A stretch of 64,000 nt of DNA from CAVQFO01 sp963711725 (GTDB taxonomy: Bacteria; Pseudomonadota; Gammaproteobacteria; Nitrococcales; Aquisalimonadaceae). Positions 17,652 through 26,179 of this stretch are shown piece after piece. The stretch is from assembly GCA_963711725.1 (NCBI GenBank), contig CAVQFO010000028.1, positions 1 to 64,000 of the forward strand, written 5' to 3'. Position numbers and translations under genes: made by a program. The notes under the pieces are model-generated. The model saw only the letters and a list, made by a program, of their open reading frames with translations, ran no database searches and was not told the origin of the DNA. The stretch's first letter is position 1. Each line of letters starts with the position of its first letter.

Positions 17652-17964
17652 GAGCACTCGTCGATTACAACGCCCCGACTCCCCGAGGCTCGGTAACGGG
17701 CCCCCTCCGGACCACCGGGGTTCTCGCGCCGCGCGTCGGTCGATCCGACATGGACCACACCCATCCGGATGAGGCTTAAGTGGGGATCTGATGCAGCTTC
17801 GAACCACTCAAACCCCGACTCCTCTTCCGCACCGCCGCGCGGACCCAGCACCCGCTTCCATAGCCCCGACACGCACAGCCGTACCGCTTTCCAGGCGGGG
17901 CGGTGTGCGCGCATCGGACCACACCCGAAACCATGCGATCAAGCATATACCCAGGGAGAGTGTT

Positions 17965-18465
17965 ATGAGCGAGTATTGCGTCGTTGTTGCAGAAGGGTCT
18001 CGTGCCCGCTTCTTCACGGTGGAACCCGCTGAAGTGCCGGAAATGGAATCCGGGCCCAACCTGATTGAGTGCGCGGCCATGGCCAGTACGGAGCACATGG
18101 CCCACGACAAGGCACTCTGGACGGACTTGCGGAAGGGACGAAACCGCACGGCCCACGGTCCTGCGCATGCGTACGACGATCACCGCCGGCAGCATGGCCA
18201 GGAGGTGGAGAAGCGCTTCGCCCGGGACATCGCTCGCCAACTCGACGAAATGACCCGCGGCAACGGCACCCAACACGTGGTGCTTTGCGCGGAGAAGCGG
18301 ATGCTGGGCTACCTGCGCCCATCGATCAACGGCTCGATTCCCTCGGGCGTGGCACTGCACGAGGTGCCCAAGGATCTGGCCAAGCTCTCCGCTCATCAAC
18401 TGCAAGAGAGGCTCGCCAACGAGGGACATATCCCAAGGCGCCAGGGACGACGCCGGCGCGCCTGA
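17965..18465 (+). CDS. Host attachment protein family (AtsE-like)
   Basis: 166 residues from ATG at 17965 with RBS AGGGAGAG. The start CVVVAEGSRARFFTVEP and the central EKRFARDIARQLDE and VLCAEKRMLGYLRP are typical of the 'protein required for attachment to host cells' family, which shares an eRF1/Pelota-like core. Despite the name its molecular role in free-living bacteria is unknown; it is cytoplasmic, with no signal peptide. The C-terminus is Arg-rich (RRQGRRRRA). Followed by a strong terminator, so probably monocistronic. Confidence 0.85.
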   Translation: MSEYCVVVAEGSRARFFTVEPAEVPEMESGPNLIECAAMASTEHMAHDKALWTDLRKGRNRTAHGPAHAYDDHRRQHGQEVEKRFARDIARQLDEMTRGNGTQHVVLCAEKRMLGYLRPSINGSIPSGVALHEVPKDLAKLSAHQLQERLANEGHIPRRQGRRRRA

Positions 18466-18488
18466 ACGGCGCTCGGTTCAGATTGATG

Positions 18489-18514
18489 ACGGCGGCCTTG
18501 GGCCGCCGTTTTTT
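18489..18514 (+). terminator. Rho-independent terminator of the host-attachment gene
   Basis: ACGGCGGCC-TTG-GGCCGCCGT followed by TTTTT: nine-pair stem 24 bases after the stop. Confidence 0.92.
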
Positions 18515-18538
18515 GTTTTGGGATGGGAAGCCGATTCC

Positions 18539-18638
18539 CCCCTCTACCCGGCCCTCCCCGCGTAGGGGAGAGGGGGAACAACAGGGTTGTGGCTTCGACC
18601 TGCTTGTCGGATTACGCGCACGCGCTAATCCGACCTAC
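18539..18638. repeat. Two dispersed intergenic repeats (CCCTCTACC... and TGTCGGATTACGC...)
   Basis: 18539-18575 matches the CCCTCTCCC palindrome seen at 13921. 18605-18638 is one arm of the TGTCGGATTACGC...CCGACCTAC element seen as pairs at 7563 and 23323. Confidence 0.7.
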
Positions 18639-18660
18639 ATTGAAAGTGGCGAATTTCGAT

Positions 18661-18726
18661 TCGCGGCGATGAGCGCCGCTCCTACAACCGGATGCTTCTC
18701 GGTAGGAGCGGCGCTCATCGCCGCGA
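18661..18726. repeat. Paired REP-like palindrome (TCGCGGCGATGAGCGCCGCTCCTAC)
   Basis: Arm 1 TCGCGGCGATGAGCGCCGCT... (from 18661) and its inverse ending CATCGCCGCGAA (about 18726). Near-identical pairs are at 47059-47124 and 56868-56935, with a single arm at 30968-30994. This third repeat family differs from those next to the two RAYT genes here. Confidence 0.85.
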
Positions 18727-18747
18727 ACGGGATACTGAAAAACGGAC

Positions 18748-18771
18748 AAAGGCAGCCGTTGGCTGCCTTCA
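18748..18771 (-). terminator. Terminator downstream of tRNA-Gly
   Basis: Minus-strand hairpin AAGGCAGCC-AAC-GGCTGCCTTT, seven bases beyond the tRNA 3' end, followed by TGTCCGTTTTTC. Confidence 0.7.
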
Positions 18772-18777
18772 GGAAAT

Positions 18778-18851
18778 TGGAGCGGGTGATGGGAATCGAA
18801 CCCACGTTAAGAGCTTGGGAAGCTCCCGTTCTACCATTGAACTACACCCGC
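18778..18851 (-). tRNA. tRNA-Gly (anticodon CCC)
   Basis: Minus-strand cloverleaf: acceptor GCGGGTG paired with CACCCGC, D-arm TAGTTCAATGGTAGAAC, anticodon stem GGAGC/GCTCT with loop TTCCCAA (CCC), T-arm GTGGGTTCGATTCCCAT, encoded CCA at 18780-18778. 74 nt. Confidence 0.96.
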
Positions 18852-18970
18852 AGTGTTCTGGGGATTCTAGCCGGGCAGCGGCGCCTCGTGAAGGGGAAGC
18901 CAATGGACACCCACCGGCCGCTTCGCAACAGTGGCTATGCCAACAAACAAGCCCCGGCAGGCTATTCACC

Positions 18971-19015
18971 TCAGCGCCCACGTCATCAGCTTGGGAAGCT
19001 GAGGCGTACTACCGG
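18971..19015 (-). pseudogene. tRNA-Gly(CCC)-like remnant
   Basis: On the minus strand this stretch reads GGTAGTACGCC, then a perfect anticodon arm TCAGC-TTCCCAA-GCTGA (loop again CCC), then GACGTGGGCGC. This matches the D-arm end, anticodon arm, variable region and start of the T-arm of tRNA-Gly. The T-arm and acceptor stem do not form, so it is not a working tRNA. It lies about 120 bases 5' of the intact tRNA-Gly(CCC). It may be a decayed duplicate or the scar of an integration event. Apart from this, 18852-19177 holds no gene. Confidence 0.5.
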
Positions 19016-19177
19016 TAATTGCCAGAACCAATCGCCAACTCACAGTGTCATCAGACGCTCCATGAAATTCTAACCGCCGCACGACGCCACGTGAAGCCTT
19101 CGAACAGGGAACACACCTTTAGGCCCGCCGCCGCTGTCGTGTAATATATATCCTCCGCCCACCAATGCGGTTGACCC

Positions 19178-19378
19178 ATGAACATCGTCGTAAACGGAAC
19201 GCCCACCGAAGTCGCCGGCGGTATCACCATCGCCGCGCTGGTCGAACAGTTGGATCTTGCCGGGCGGCGGATTGCCGTTGAGGTCAACGGCGAGATTGCC
19301 CCGCGCAGCTCCCATGCGGATCACGAACTACGCGACGGAGACCACGTGGAAGTCGTTCGGGCCGTCGGCGGCGGCTGA
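19178..19378 (+). CDS. thiS: Sulfur carrier protein ThiS
   Basis: 66 residues of ubiquitin-like beta-grasp: MNIVVNGTPTEVAGGITIAA, RIAVEVNGEIAPRS, and the obligatory C-terminal Gly-Gly (VVRAVGGG) that is thiocarboxylated. It donates sulfur to ThiG for the thiazole ring of thiamine. thiG follows 80 bases downstream, the usual pair. No TPP riboswitch signature was found in the 170 bases upstream. Confidence 0.97.
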   Translation: MNIVVNGTPTEVAGGITIAALVEQLDLAGRRIAVEVNGEIAPRSSHADHELRDGDHVEVVRAVGGG

Positions 19379-19458
19379 GGCGCTTGGCCGCGAACGGCCG
19401 ACGGTCCGCCGCATACGCGGCTTCTCCCTTCGAACCCAACCCACCGGACGTACACACC

Positions 19459-20241
19459 ATGCGAGACGACAGCTTTACCATCGCCGGCAGGAGCTATCAT
19501 TCCCGACTGCTGGTCGGCACCGGCAAATACAAGGATCTGGACGAGACCCGGCGGGCGGTGGACGCCAGTGGCGCGGAAATCGTCACCGTGGCGCTGCGCC
19601 GGTCCAATATCGGCCAGAACCCGGACGAGCCCAACCTGCTGGACGTGCTTCCGCCGGAACAGTTCACCATTCTCCCCAACACCGCCGGCTGCTACACGGC
19701 CGAGGATGCCGTGCGGACCTGCCGGCTGGCCCGGGAACTGCTGGACGGCCACAAGCTGGTGAAGCTCGAGGTACTGGGCGACGAGAAAACCCTGTTCCCG
19801 GATCTGCGCCAGACCTTCAAGGCGGCGGAAACCCTGGTCAACGACGGCTTCGACGTCATGGTCTACACCACCGACGACCCCATCGCCGCCCGCGATCTGG
19901 AAGAGCTGGGCTGCGTGGCGGTGATGCCGCTGGCCGCGCCCATCGGCTCGGGTCTGGGCATTCGCAATCCCTACAACATCCTCACCATCGTCGAGAACGC
20001 CCAGGTGCCCGTGCTGGTCGATGCCGGCGTGGGCACGGCTTCCGACGCAGCCGTGGCGATGGAGCTGGGCTGCCAAGGCGTGCTCATGAACACCGCCATC
20101 GCCGGCGCGCGCGACCCGGTGCTCATGGCCCAGGCCATGCGCAAGGGCGTGGAGGCCGGGCGCGAGGCGTACCTGGCGGGCCGCATTCCCAAGAAGCGCT
20201 ACGCCAGCGCCTCCTCGCCCCTCGAAGGCACGTTCTTCTAG
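19459..20241 (+). CDS. thiG: Thiazole synthase ThiG
   Basis: 260 residues from ATG at 19459, where the conserved DSFTIAGRSYHSRLLVGTGK begins; the frame is open further upstream without similarity. It has LVKLEVLGDEKTLFPD with the Schiff-base lysine, then VMPLAAPIGSGLGI and VLVDAGVGTASDAAVAMELG, a TIM-barrel phosphate site. It condenses DXP, ThiS-thiocarboxylate and dehydroglycine to the thiazole phosphate. Followed by trmB three bases later. Confidence 0.97.
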   Translation: MRDDSFTIAGRSYHSRLLVGTGKYKDLDETRRAVDASGAEIVTVALRRSNIGQNPDEPNLLDVLPPEQFTILPNTAGCYTAEDAVRTCRLARELLDGHKLVKLEVLGDEKTLFPDLRQTFKAAETLVNDGFDVMVYTTDDPIAARDLEELGCVAVMPLAAPIGSGLGIRNPYNILTIVENAQVPVLVDAGVGTASDAAVAMELGCQGVLMNTAIAGARDPVLMAQAMRKGVEAGREAYLAGRIPKKRYASASSPLEGTFF

Positions 20242-20244
20242 CCC

Positions 20245-20964
20245 GTGCCGGAGAACGAGGTGCTGCCGGGGCGAACCCTTCGCCCCATCCGGAGTTTTGT
20301 CCGCCGCGAAGGCCGCCTGACCAAGGCGCAGGAACGCGCGCTGACCGAGCTGTTCCCCCGGTTCGGCCTGGAGCCCGGCGACCAGCCCCTGGACCTGGAG
20401 CAGGCATTCGGCCGGCGCGCGCCGTGCGTGCTGGAGATCGGCTTCGGCAACGGCGAGTCCTTGCTGGAGATGGCCAAGGCCCATCCAGACCGAAACTATC
20501 TGGGCATTGAGGTGCATCGGCCCGGCGTTGGCCACCTGCTGAACCTCATGGAACGGGACGCCGTCACCAACATCCGGGTCATCTGCGGCGACGCGGTCGG
20601 CGTGCTCCAGCGCAACATCCCCGACGGCGCGCTTGAAGCCCTGCAGCTTTTCTTTCCCGATCCCTGGCCCAAGAAGCGCCACCACAAGCGCCGGATCGTG
20701 CAGCCCGAGTGGATCGCCCTGGTGGGCGCCAAGCTGCGCCCGGGTGGTCTGCTGCACACGGCCACGGACTGGGAAGACTACGCCCGGCACATGCTGGAAG
20801 TGCTGGAGGCCGCGCCGGGTTTCACCAACGTCCACGGCCCGGGGGCCTTCGCTCCGGACCCCGGCGAACGGCCGCGCACCAAGTTCGAGGAGCGCGGCAT
20901 CAACAAGGGCCACGGGGTTTGGGATCTGTTCTATCGCCGCCGGACGGGAGACGACCAAACGTGA
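20245..20964 (+). CDS. trmB: tRNA (guanine-N7-)-methyltransferase TrmB
   Basis: 239 residues from GTG at 20245. SAM motif VLEIGFGNGESLLEMAK, then the family signature FFPDPWPKKRHHKRRIVQPE and the C-terminal TKFEERGINKGHGVWDL. It makes m7G46 in tRNA. The order thiS-thiG-trmB is conserved in pseudomonads. Confidence 0.97.
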   Translation: MPENEVLPGRTLRPIRSFVRREGRLTKAQERALTELFPRFGLEPGDQPLDLEQAFGRRAPCVLEIGFGNGESLLEMAKAHPDRNYLGIEVHRPGVGHLLNLMERDAVTNIRVICGDAVGVLQRNIPDGALEALQLFFPDPWPKKRHHKRRIVQPEWIALVGAKLRPGGLLHTATDWEDYARHMLEVLEAAPGFTNVHGPGAFAPDPGERPRTKFEERGINKGHGVWDLFYRRRTGDDQT

Positions 20965-21998
20965 GATACCGCAAGCTCGGCGGCAGCGATATCGATGTCA
21001 GCCTGATCTGCCTGGGCACCATGACCTGGGGCGAGCAAAACACCGAGGCCCAGGCCCACCAGCAGCTGGACTACGCCGTGGAGCGCGGCATCAACTTCAT
21101 CGATACCGCCGAAATGTACCCGGTTCCGCCCAAGGCCGAGACCCAGGGCCGCACCGAGAGCTACATCGGCACCTGGCTGGCGAACCGCTCTGATCGGGAC
21201 AAACTGGTCCTGGCCACCAAGATCACCGGCCCCGGTAACGGCTGCGTGCATATCCGCGACGCCGACACCCACTTCAACCGCGCCCATCTACGCGAAGCCA
21301 TCGAAGGCTCCCTGATGCGCCTGCGCACGGACTACGTGGATCTCTATCAGCTCCATTGGCCGGAGCGGCGCACGAACTTCTTCGGTAAGCTCGGCTATCA
21401 GCACAGCCGCGATCTGCGCACACCGATCGAGGAAACCCTGGAGGCCTTGGCGGAGCTCATCCATGAGGGCAAGGTGCGCCACATCGGCCTGTCCAATGAA
21501 ACGCCCTGGGGCGTGATGAGTTTCCTGGCCGCCGCCGAGCGCATGGGCCTTCCGCGGATCGTCACCGTGCAAAACCCGTACAACCTCCTCAACCGCACCT
21601 ACGAAGTCGGCCTGGCCGAAGTGGGACATCGGGAGAACGTAGGCCTACTGGCCTACTCGCCGCTGGCCTTCGGCACCCTTTCCGGCAAGTACCTGGACGG
21701 GGCCCGCCCCGAGGGGGCGCGCCTGAGCCTGTTTTCGCGATTCAGTCGCTACTTCACGGCGGAAGGCGAGGCGGCCACCGCCGACTATGTCCGCCTCGCC
21801 CGGGACAACGGCCTGGACCCGGCCCAGATGGCCCTGGCCTATGTCAGCAGCCGGCCGTTTCTGTCGAGCAATATCATCGGCGCCACCACCATGGAGCAGC
21901 TACGCGCCGATATCGACAGTATCGATGTGGAGTTGAGCGAAGACGTAACGGCGGAAATCGAGGCCATCCACACCCGCCATCCCAACCCCTGCCCCTGA
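20961..21998 (+). CDS. tas: NADP(H)-dependent aldo-keto reductase (Tas-like)
   Basis: 345 residues from GTG at 20961, overlapping the trmB stop (GTGA). It starts RYRKLGGSDIDVSLICLGTM. The AKR tetrad is present: Asp in FIDTAEMYP, Tyr of the same motif, Lys in LATKITGPG, His in YQLHWPER. GYQHSRDLRTPIEETLEAL and SSNIIGATTMEQLRADI are typical of the E. coli Tas subfamily. Cytoplasmic carbonyl reductase; physiological substrate unknown. Confidence 0.92.
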   Translation: MRYRKLGGSDIDVSLICLGTMTWGEQNTEAQAHQQLDYAVERGINFIDTAEMYPVPPKAETQGRTESYIGTWLANRSDRDKLVLATKITGPGNGCVHIRDADTHFNRAHLREAIEGSLMRLRTDYVDLYQLHWPERRTNFFGKLGYQHSRDLRTPIEETLEALAELIHEGKVRHIGLSNETPWGVMSFLAAAERMGLPRIVTVQNPYNLLNRTYEVGLAEVGHRENVGLLAYSPLAFGTLSGKYLDGARPEGARLSLFSRFSRYFTAEGEAATADYVRLARDNGLDPAQMALAYVSSRPFLSSNIIGATTMEQLRADIDSIDVELSEDVTAEIEAIHTRHPNPCP

Positions 21999-22246
21999 AC
22001 CCCGGGTATACGCCAAGCCCTGCGGCGGGCTGGCGGATCGCCCATTCGACACCGCCCGTCTGTGCCCGGTTGCGGGAACGCAGCGGGGCTTCTATAACTG
22101 AAGGACACGGAACGCGAAGCGCGGTCGACAGCGCCTCGTGTAACCTCCGCCGCCCCTTGTTGGATGCCGGCGGTGAATGCCGATTTTACGGCCCGGCGCC
22201 ATCGCGCCGGCCGGGAAATTTATCTGCCAACGTCAGGAGGCAGGCC

Positions 22247-22564
22247 ATGGCATTTAATTTTCAGCCCGTAGTGGGCGATTGGTATCAGGACGCCAGCGGC
22301 GGCACGTTCGAAGTCGTCGCCTACGACTTCGAGGAAGAGGCCATCGAGATCCAGTACTTCGACGGTGCGATCGAGGAACTGGACCTGGAGACATGGATCG
22401 CGCTCAGCCTGATTCCGGCGGAACCACCCGAGGACTGGTCGGGCTCCATGGATCTGTCCCGCGAGGACTATGGCGTCGATCTCGACTCCACCTCCGCTTT
22501 CGAGTTTCAGAACCCCCTCGATGAATTCGATCACCAGGACCCTCTGGACGGCATGGATTTCTGA
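22247..22564 (+). CDS. Small acidic conserved hypothetical protein (DUF6763-like)
   Basis: 105 residues from ATG at 22247, preceded by a perfect AGGAGG at 22235-22240. The N-terminal half is a small beta fold (QPVVGDWYQDASGGTFEVVA, EAIEIQYFDGAIEELDLETW). The C-terminal half is very acidic (SREDYGVDLD, EFDHQDPLDGMDF). No cysteines or catalytic motif. It looks like the small proteins of this type seen in many gammaproteobacteria; the function is unknown. Confidence 0.75.
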   Translation: MAFNFQPVVGDWYQDASGGTFEVVAYDFEEEAIEIQYFDGAIEELDLETWIALSLIPAEPPEDWSGSMDLSREDYGVDLDSTSAFEFQNPLDEFDHQDPLDGMDF

Positions 22565-22640
22565 TCCGCCGGGTGCCGCGCTCCGGGCCCGCGAAATATG
22601 CTAGTGTGAAGCCTCGCTGACGCCAGTCAGGGAGGCCCCC

Positions 22641-23318
22641 GTGCATTTCGACGCACCCCACCGCTGGGACGTAAGCCCCAAGGAAGCAGTCGCGATTCAG
22701 CGCGAGCTGGCGAACCGCCTCGTTATCGAAGACCGCCTGGACCCGGTGGCTGCCGTGGCCGGCGTCGACGTGGGTTTCGAACAGCAGGGGCGCATTGCCC
22801 GCGCAGTTGTCGCCGTGTTCAGCTTTCCCGCCCTGGAACCACTGGAACAACATCTCGCCCGGCTCCCCACGCCGTTTCCCTACGTCCCCGGCCTGCTGTC
22901 CTTTCGCGAAATCCCGGTCATCCTGGAAGCCCTTGCGCAACTGGAACACATCCCCCAACTCCTCCTTTGCGACGGCCAGGGTATCGCCCATCCACGCCGC
23001 CTGGGCGTAGCGGCCCATCTGGGGCTGGTCACGGACATCCCGAGCATCGGCGTCGGCAAAAGCCGACTCACCGGCGATTTCCGGGAGCCGGGTCCAAATC
23101 GCGGCGACAGCTCCCCGCTCACGGATCAGGGCGAACGCATCGGCACGGTCCTGCGAACCCGGACCAAGGTGAAACCCGTGTTCGTCTCGCCGGGCCACCG
23201 TGTCTCCCAGGAAAGCGCCGTGGAATACGTCCTGGCCTGCACGCCTCGCTACCGGCTGCCGGAACCGATCCGGGCCGCCGACAAGCTAGCGTCCCGGCGG
23301 GGGAAGAACCAAAAATAA
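22641..23318 (+). CDS. nfi: Endonuclease V
   Basis: 225 residues from GTG at 22641 with RBS AGGGAGG. Catalytic motifs in order: VAGVDVGFEQ (Asp), PYVPGLLSFREIPVILEAL (Glu), LLLCDGQGIAHPRRLGVAAH (Asp), IGVGKSRLTG, and VFVSPGHRVSQESAVEYVL. It cleaves DNA 3' to deaminated adenine (inosine). Complete, with normal length. Confidence 0.96.
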   Translation: MHFDAPHRWDVSPKEAVAIQRELANRLVIEDRLDPVAAVAGVDVGFEQQGRIARAVVAVFSFPALEPLEQHLARLPTPFPYVPGLLSFREIPVILEALAQLEHIPQLLLCDGQGIAHPRRLGVAAHLGLVTDIPSIGVGKSRLTGDFREPGPNRGDSSPLTDQGERIGTVLRTRTKVKPVFVSPGHRVSQESAVEYVLACTPRYRLPEPIRAADKLASRRGKNQK

Positions 23319-23322
23319 GGAG

Positions 23323-23436
23323 TAGGTCGGATTAGCGAAGCGTAATCCGACATCTTGCGCAGCCGCCAGCACGAGACGTACCCAACATGCCAACCGCATC
23401 CCAATTGTCGGATTACGCTGCGCTAATCCGACCTAC
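23323..23436. repeat. Paired palindrome GTAGGTCGGATTAGC...TAATCCGACCTAC
   Basis: Arm 1 23323-23351 and inverse arm 2 23406-23436, same family as 7563-7655. It starts six bases after the nfi stop and may act as its transcription end. The rest of the 370-base gap to 23689 holds a CCCTCGCCCCTGGCGGGAGA repeat (23467-23503) and a CTTCGTGATCTTCGTGACC stretch, but no gene. Confidence 0.85.
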
Positions 23437-23688
23437 ATGGGGCGTGCCTAAATCCGTACTATTGATCCCCCCTCGCCCCTGGCGGGAGAGGGCCGGGGAG
23501 AGGGCCGAGATCAACTCATCAAGGGGACAGGGGTGCCCCGAAGGAACGATCGGGGAAGAACGAGAGCCTTTCCGAAAAAAGCACTTTGCGCTCCTTCGCT
23601 TAGCCTTCGTGATCTTCGTGACCTTAAGCGCTAAAGCCCGGGGCGGACGAGGGGCGTTAATCCACCCGAAGAAGTGAACGATCCGCCG

Positions 23689-24807
23689 TTACAACCAGAT
23701 TCCGAGAATCACCCCGATCAGCAGCACCAACCCACCGAGGGCAACGGAACGGCCCCATCGGTTCTGGAATTCCACGGTGCGCTTATCGGCCACGCTTTCC
23801 GCCAACTCCCGGGCGCGCGACTCGGCAGTCTCCAGGGTCGATCTGGCGCTTTCCTCACTGATCTGCTTCGCCACTTGGCGGGCCTCGTCCCGGACCCACT
23901 GCTGCAGCGACCCCTTGATCAGGGGCACCACGTGCTGATTGACCACGGAAGCGACCTGGGACCGGAATTCCTCGGTGGCGGTGTGGCGGTAGAGCTTGTC
24001 GTCCAGGTCGCTGCGGAGGCGGTTGCTGATCCGCTGCGTGAGCATGGCTTCGTCGGTACCGCCATTGGCGGCTTTCAACTCCTCCAAGGCCTTGGCCGCG
24101 GCGGTCTTGCCGGCCTGTTCAGCCACCTTCTCGGCGATCTGCCGGGCTACCTTCTCGGCGATGTTGCGGGCCTCCTGCTCGGCGGCCACGCGGGCGGTAT
24201 TGGGCATCTGGGCGGTGGCGGCCTCCACCTCGCGGCGCAACTGATCCAGCCGCTCCCGGGCGATGCCCTGGGCGATCACCGTGGCGGCTTCCTCGCCGGC
24301 GTCGCGGGCCATGGCGCGCAGCTCCTCCCAGGGGAGGCTGGCGCGGCTGGGCGCTGCGGCTGATGCGGCCGGGGCAACCGGCTCGCGAGCAGGCGTTTCG
24401 CGCTCCGCGCCGTTCATACCCCCGGGAGCCGGCGCGATGCCGCCGTTGAGATCGCGCAGTACATCGTCCAGGCCCTCTTCGCTTGTGGGCTTGGAGAGGA
24501 AGCCTCGAATGCCGAGTTCCCGCGCGCGGGCTCGATCCTCGTCGCTGTCCTGGGAGGTATACATAACCACGGGGATGCCGGCGCTCTCCGGCAGGGAACC
24601 GATGCGCTCGGCGGCGGTGAAGCCGTCCATGTCGGGCATCATGTAATCCAGGAAGATGACGTCGGGCTGATCGGAGCGGAGAAAATCCAGGGCTTCTCCG
24701 CCGGAGCCGGCCATGTCGACTTCCATATCCCGCTTCTTCAGCAACTTGGTCAGCGCGGTTCTGGCGAGCCGCGAATCATCCACCACCAAGGCGCGTTTGA
24801 TGCTCAT
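23689..24807 (-). CDS. Receiver domain fused to a helical coiled-coil region and a C-terminal membrane anchor
   Basis: 372 residues. 1-120 is a CheY-like receiver (RALVVDDSRLARTALTKLLK, phospho-Asp in VIFLDYMMPDMDG, Lys in GFLSKPTSEEG). A Pro/Ala-rich linker (about 125-160) leads to a long amphipathic helical region with heptad-like, apolipoprotein-like repeats (ARNIAEKVARQIAEKVAEQA). It ends in a single membrane helix (SVALGGLVLLIGVILGIWL) at the extreme C-terminus. No output enzyme or DNA-binding domain is seen. A tail-anchored receiver is unusual; it may tether phospho-signalling to the inner membrane or a pole. No kinase gene is adjacent. Confidence 0.85.
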   Translation of the reverse strand: MSIKRALVVDDSRLARTALTKLLKKRDMEVDMAGSGGEALDFLRSDQPDVIFLDYMMPDMDGFTAAERIGSLPESAGIPVVMYTSQDSDEDRARARELGIRGFLSKPTSEEGLDDVLRDLNGGIAPAPGGMNGAERETPAREPVAPAASAAAPSRASLPWEELRAMARDAGEEAATVIAQGIARERLDQLRREVEAATAQMPNTARVAAEQEARNIAEKVARQIAEKVAEQAGKTAAAKALEELKAANGGTDEAMLTQRISNRLRSDLDDKLYRHTATEEFRSQVASVVNQHVVPLIKGSLQQWVRDEARQVAKQISEESARSTLETAESRARELAESVADKRTVEFQNRWGRSVALGGLVLLIGVILGIWL

Positions 24808-25041
24808 AGACCTTCCCCGAAACCCTTCCAGGGCCCGTTCTTGTTGTTGATTTTATTAGTTTATTTTGAGCCGAAACACGTCTTGGAAACGCCCGGCTCA
24901 CGGATTCACACTATCCCATGAGGGCGGCGTCAAATGATGAGACGTGGATCGCAATTGAAACGCGCGGGGAGGTGGAGGCTTGGTAAAGAACACCAGCGGG
25001 GCCGGGCGCGATTGCGCTCACCGACCCCGTGGCGCGGGGGA

Positions 25042-25443
25042 TTACTCGGAAGCGGCGCGGTCGCCCCAGTGGCTTTCAAGCCACTCGCGGGCATAGACGC
25101 TGCCGTTCGTGGCGGCGCGATAGAACCACTTGATCGCCGCTTCCTGATCGAGCTCGACACCGCGACCCTCGGCATACATGACTCCGAGGTTGTGCTGGGC
25201 GTCCGGGTGATCCTGATCGGCGGCGGCCGCCATCCAGGAGAAGGCCAGCTCTTCGTTGCGGCTGACACCCTGGCCGGTGGCGTGTAGAAAGCCAAGAGCC
25301 AGTTGCGCGTCGGCGAGGCCTCGCAGAGCGGCCCGGCGGTAGAAGCGCGCCGCGCTCTGCAGATCGACCTGTACGCCGTCGCCCAGCTCGTAGCGGCGAC
25401 CGAGTTGATATGCTGCGTATGCGGTATCGAGACCCTGGCTCAT
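25042..25443 (-). CDS. Sel1-repeat protein
   Basis: 133 residues from ATG at 25443 (GGTGGA upstream; ATG at 25464 is an alternative). Three Sel1/TPR-like repeats: AYQLGRRYELGDGVQVDLQS, AQLALGFLHATGQGVSRNEE and AQHNLGVMYAEGRGVELDQE, plus a capping helix. No signal peptide. Such proteins are adaptors in signalling complexes. The partner is unknown; the receiver-anchor protein lies next to it on the same strand. Confidence 0.85.
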   Translation of the reverse strand: MSQGLDTAYAAYQLGRRYELGDGVQVDLQSAARFYRRAALRGLADAQLALGFLHATGQGVSRNEELAFSWMAAAADQDHPDAQHNLGVMYAEGRGVELDQEAAIKWFYRAATNGSVYAREWLESHWGDRAASE

Positions 25444-25651
25444 GATCTTCCACCCATTGTTCATGCTCGAATCATCTTGCCTTTGCCTGATGATATGCAT
25501 GATGTGGGCCAAGCTGAATTACAACCGAATTAACTCGGATTCGACGGGGTTATTGTGACATCTTTCACACCGACCCGCCTCCACCTGTCGCCACCGAGTG
25601 ACAGAATGCGTCATATAGTGACCGCTTGGTGACGCAAATGGGAGACAGGCC

Positions 25652-26029
25652 TTATTCCGACGGCCGCGGACCCGGCGCGTCGCTCCCCCGATCCTCCGCC
25701 AGGCTCACGCCGCCATCGGCGGCCAGCTTCAAGGCCACCGGGGTCAATGATCGGCCCACGCAGGGTCCGGCGATACAGAAACCGTCCTCGAGCTGGAACC
25801 GCGCGTCGTGGGTCGCGCACTGGAGAAACCGGCCTTCATAGTCCATGAAGCGGTCCGGCATCCAGTCCAGATTCGTGCCCTGGTGCGGGCAGACGTTGAG
25901 ATAACCATAGACGCCGGTACCTCGCCGCGCCACCAGGATGTCGCGCGGCTCTCCGTCGATTTCCACGGTGAACCCGCGGGCACTGTTGTCTTCGATGTCC
26001 TCGAGGGCGCAAAGGTACTGATCCGGCAT
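25652..26029 (-). CDS. Rieske [2Fe-2S] domain protein
   Basis: 125 residues from ATG at 26029 (MPDQYLCALEDIEDNSARGF). Rieske ligands are complete: C-P-H in LNVCPHQGTNLDW and C-A-T-H in FLQCATHDARFQLEDGFCIA. No signal peptide or membrane helix, so a soluble ferredoxin-like protein as in dioxygenase systems or nitrite reductase small subunits. It stands alone and is divergent from the ampG-like gene. Partner unknown. Confidence 0.9.
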   Translation of the reverse strand: MPDQYLCALEDIEDNSARGFTVEIDGEPRDILVARRGTGVYGYLNVCPHQGTNLDWMPDRFMDYEGRFLQCATHDARFQLEDGFCIAGPCVGRSLTPVALKLAADGGVSLAEDRGSDAPGPRPSE

Positions 26030-26179
26030 GAGGGAAAGAGATCTCCGTGGTTGTCGCTGATTCCGGCCGCAACCCAATTCTACCGGGGCGAGCCCCGCGT
26101 TGCGCGGTCGTCGCACTTTGCCTCAGGTGTTCACGCCGGTATTCTCGGGGGCTTCGCCACACCATCACCCAGGAGCCTC

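Noticed and set aside
19100..19177. TPP riboswitch before thiS
   Set aside because: No CTGAGA box or matching conserved segments in the short upstream region.
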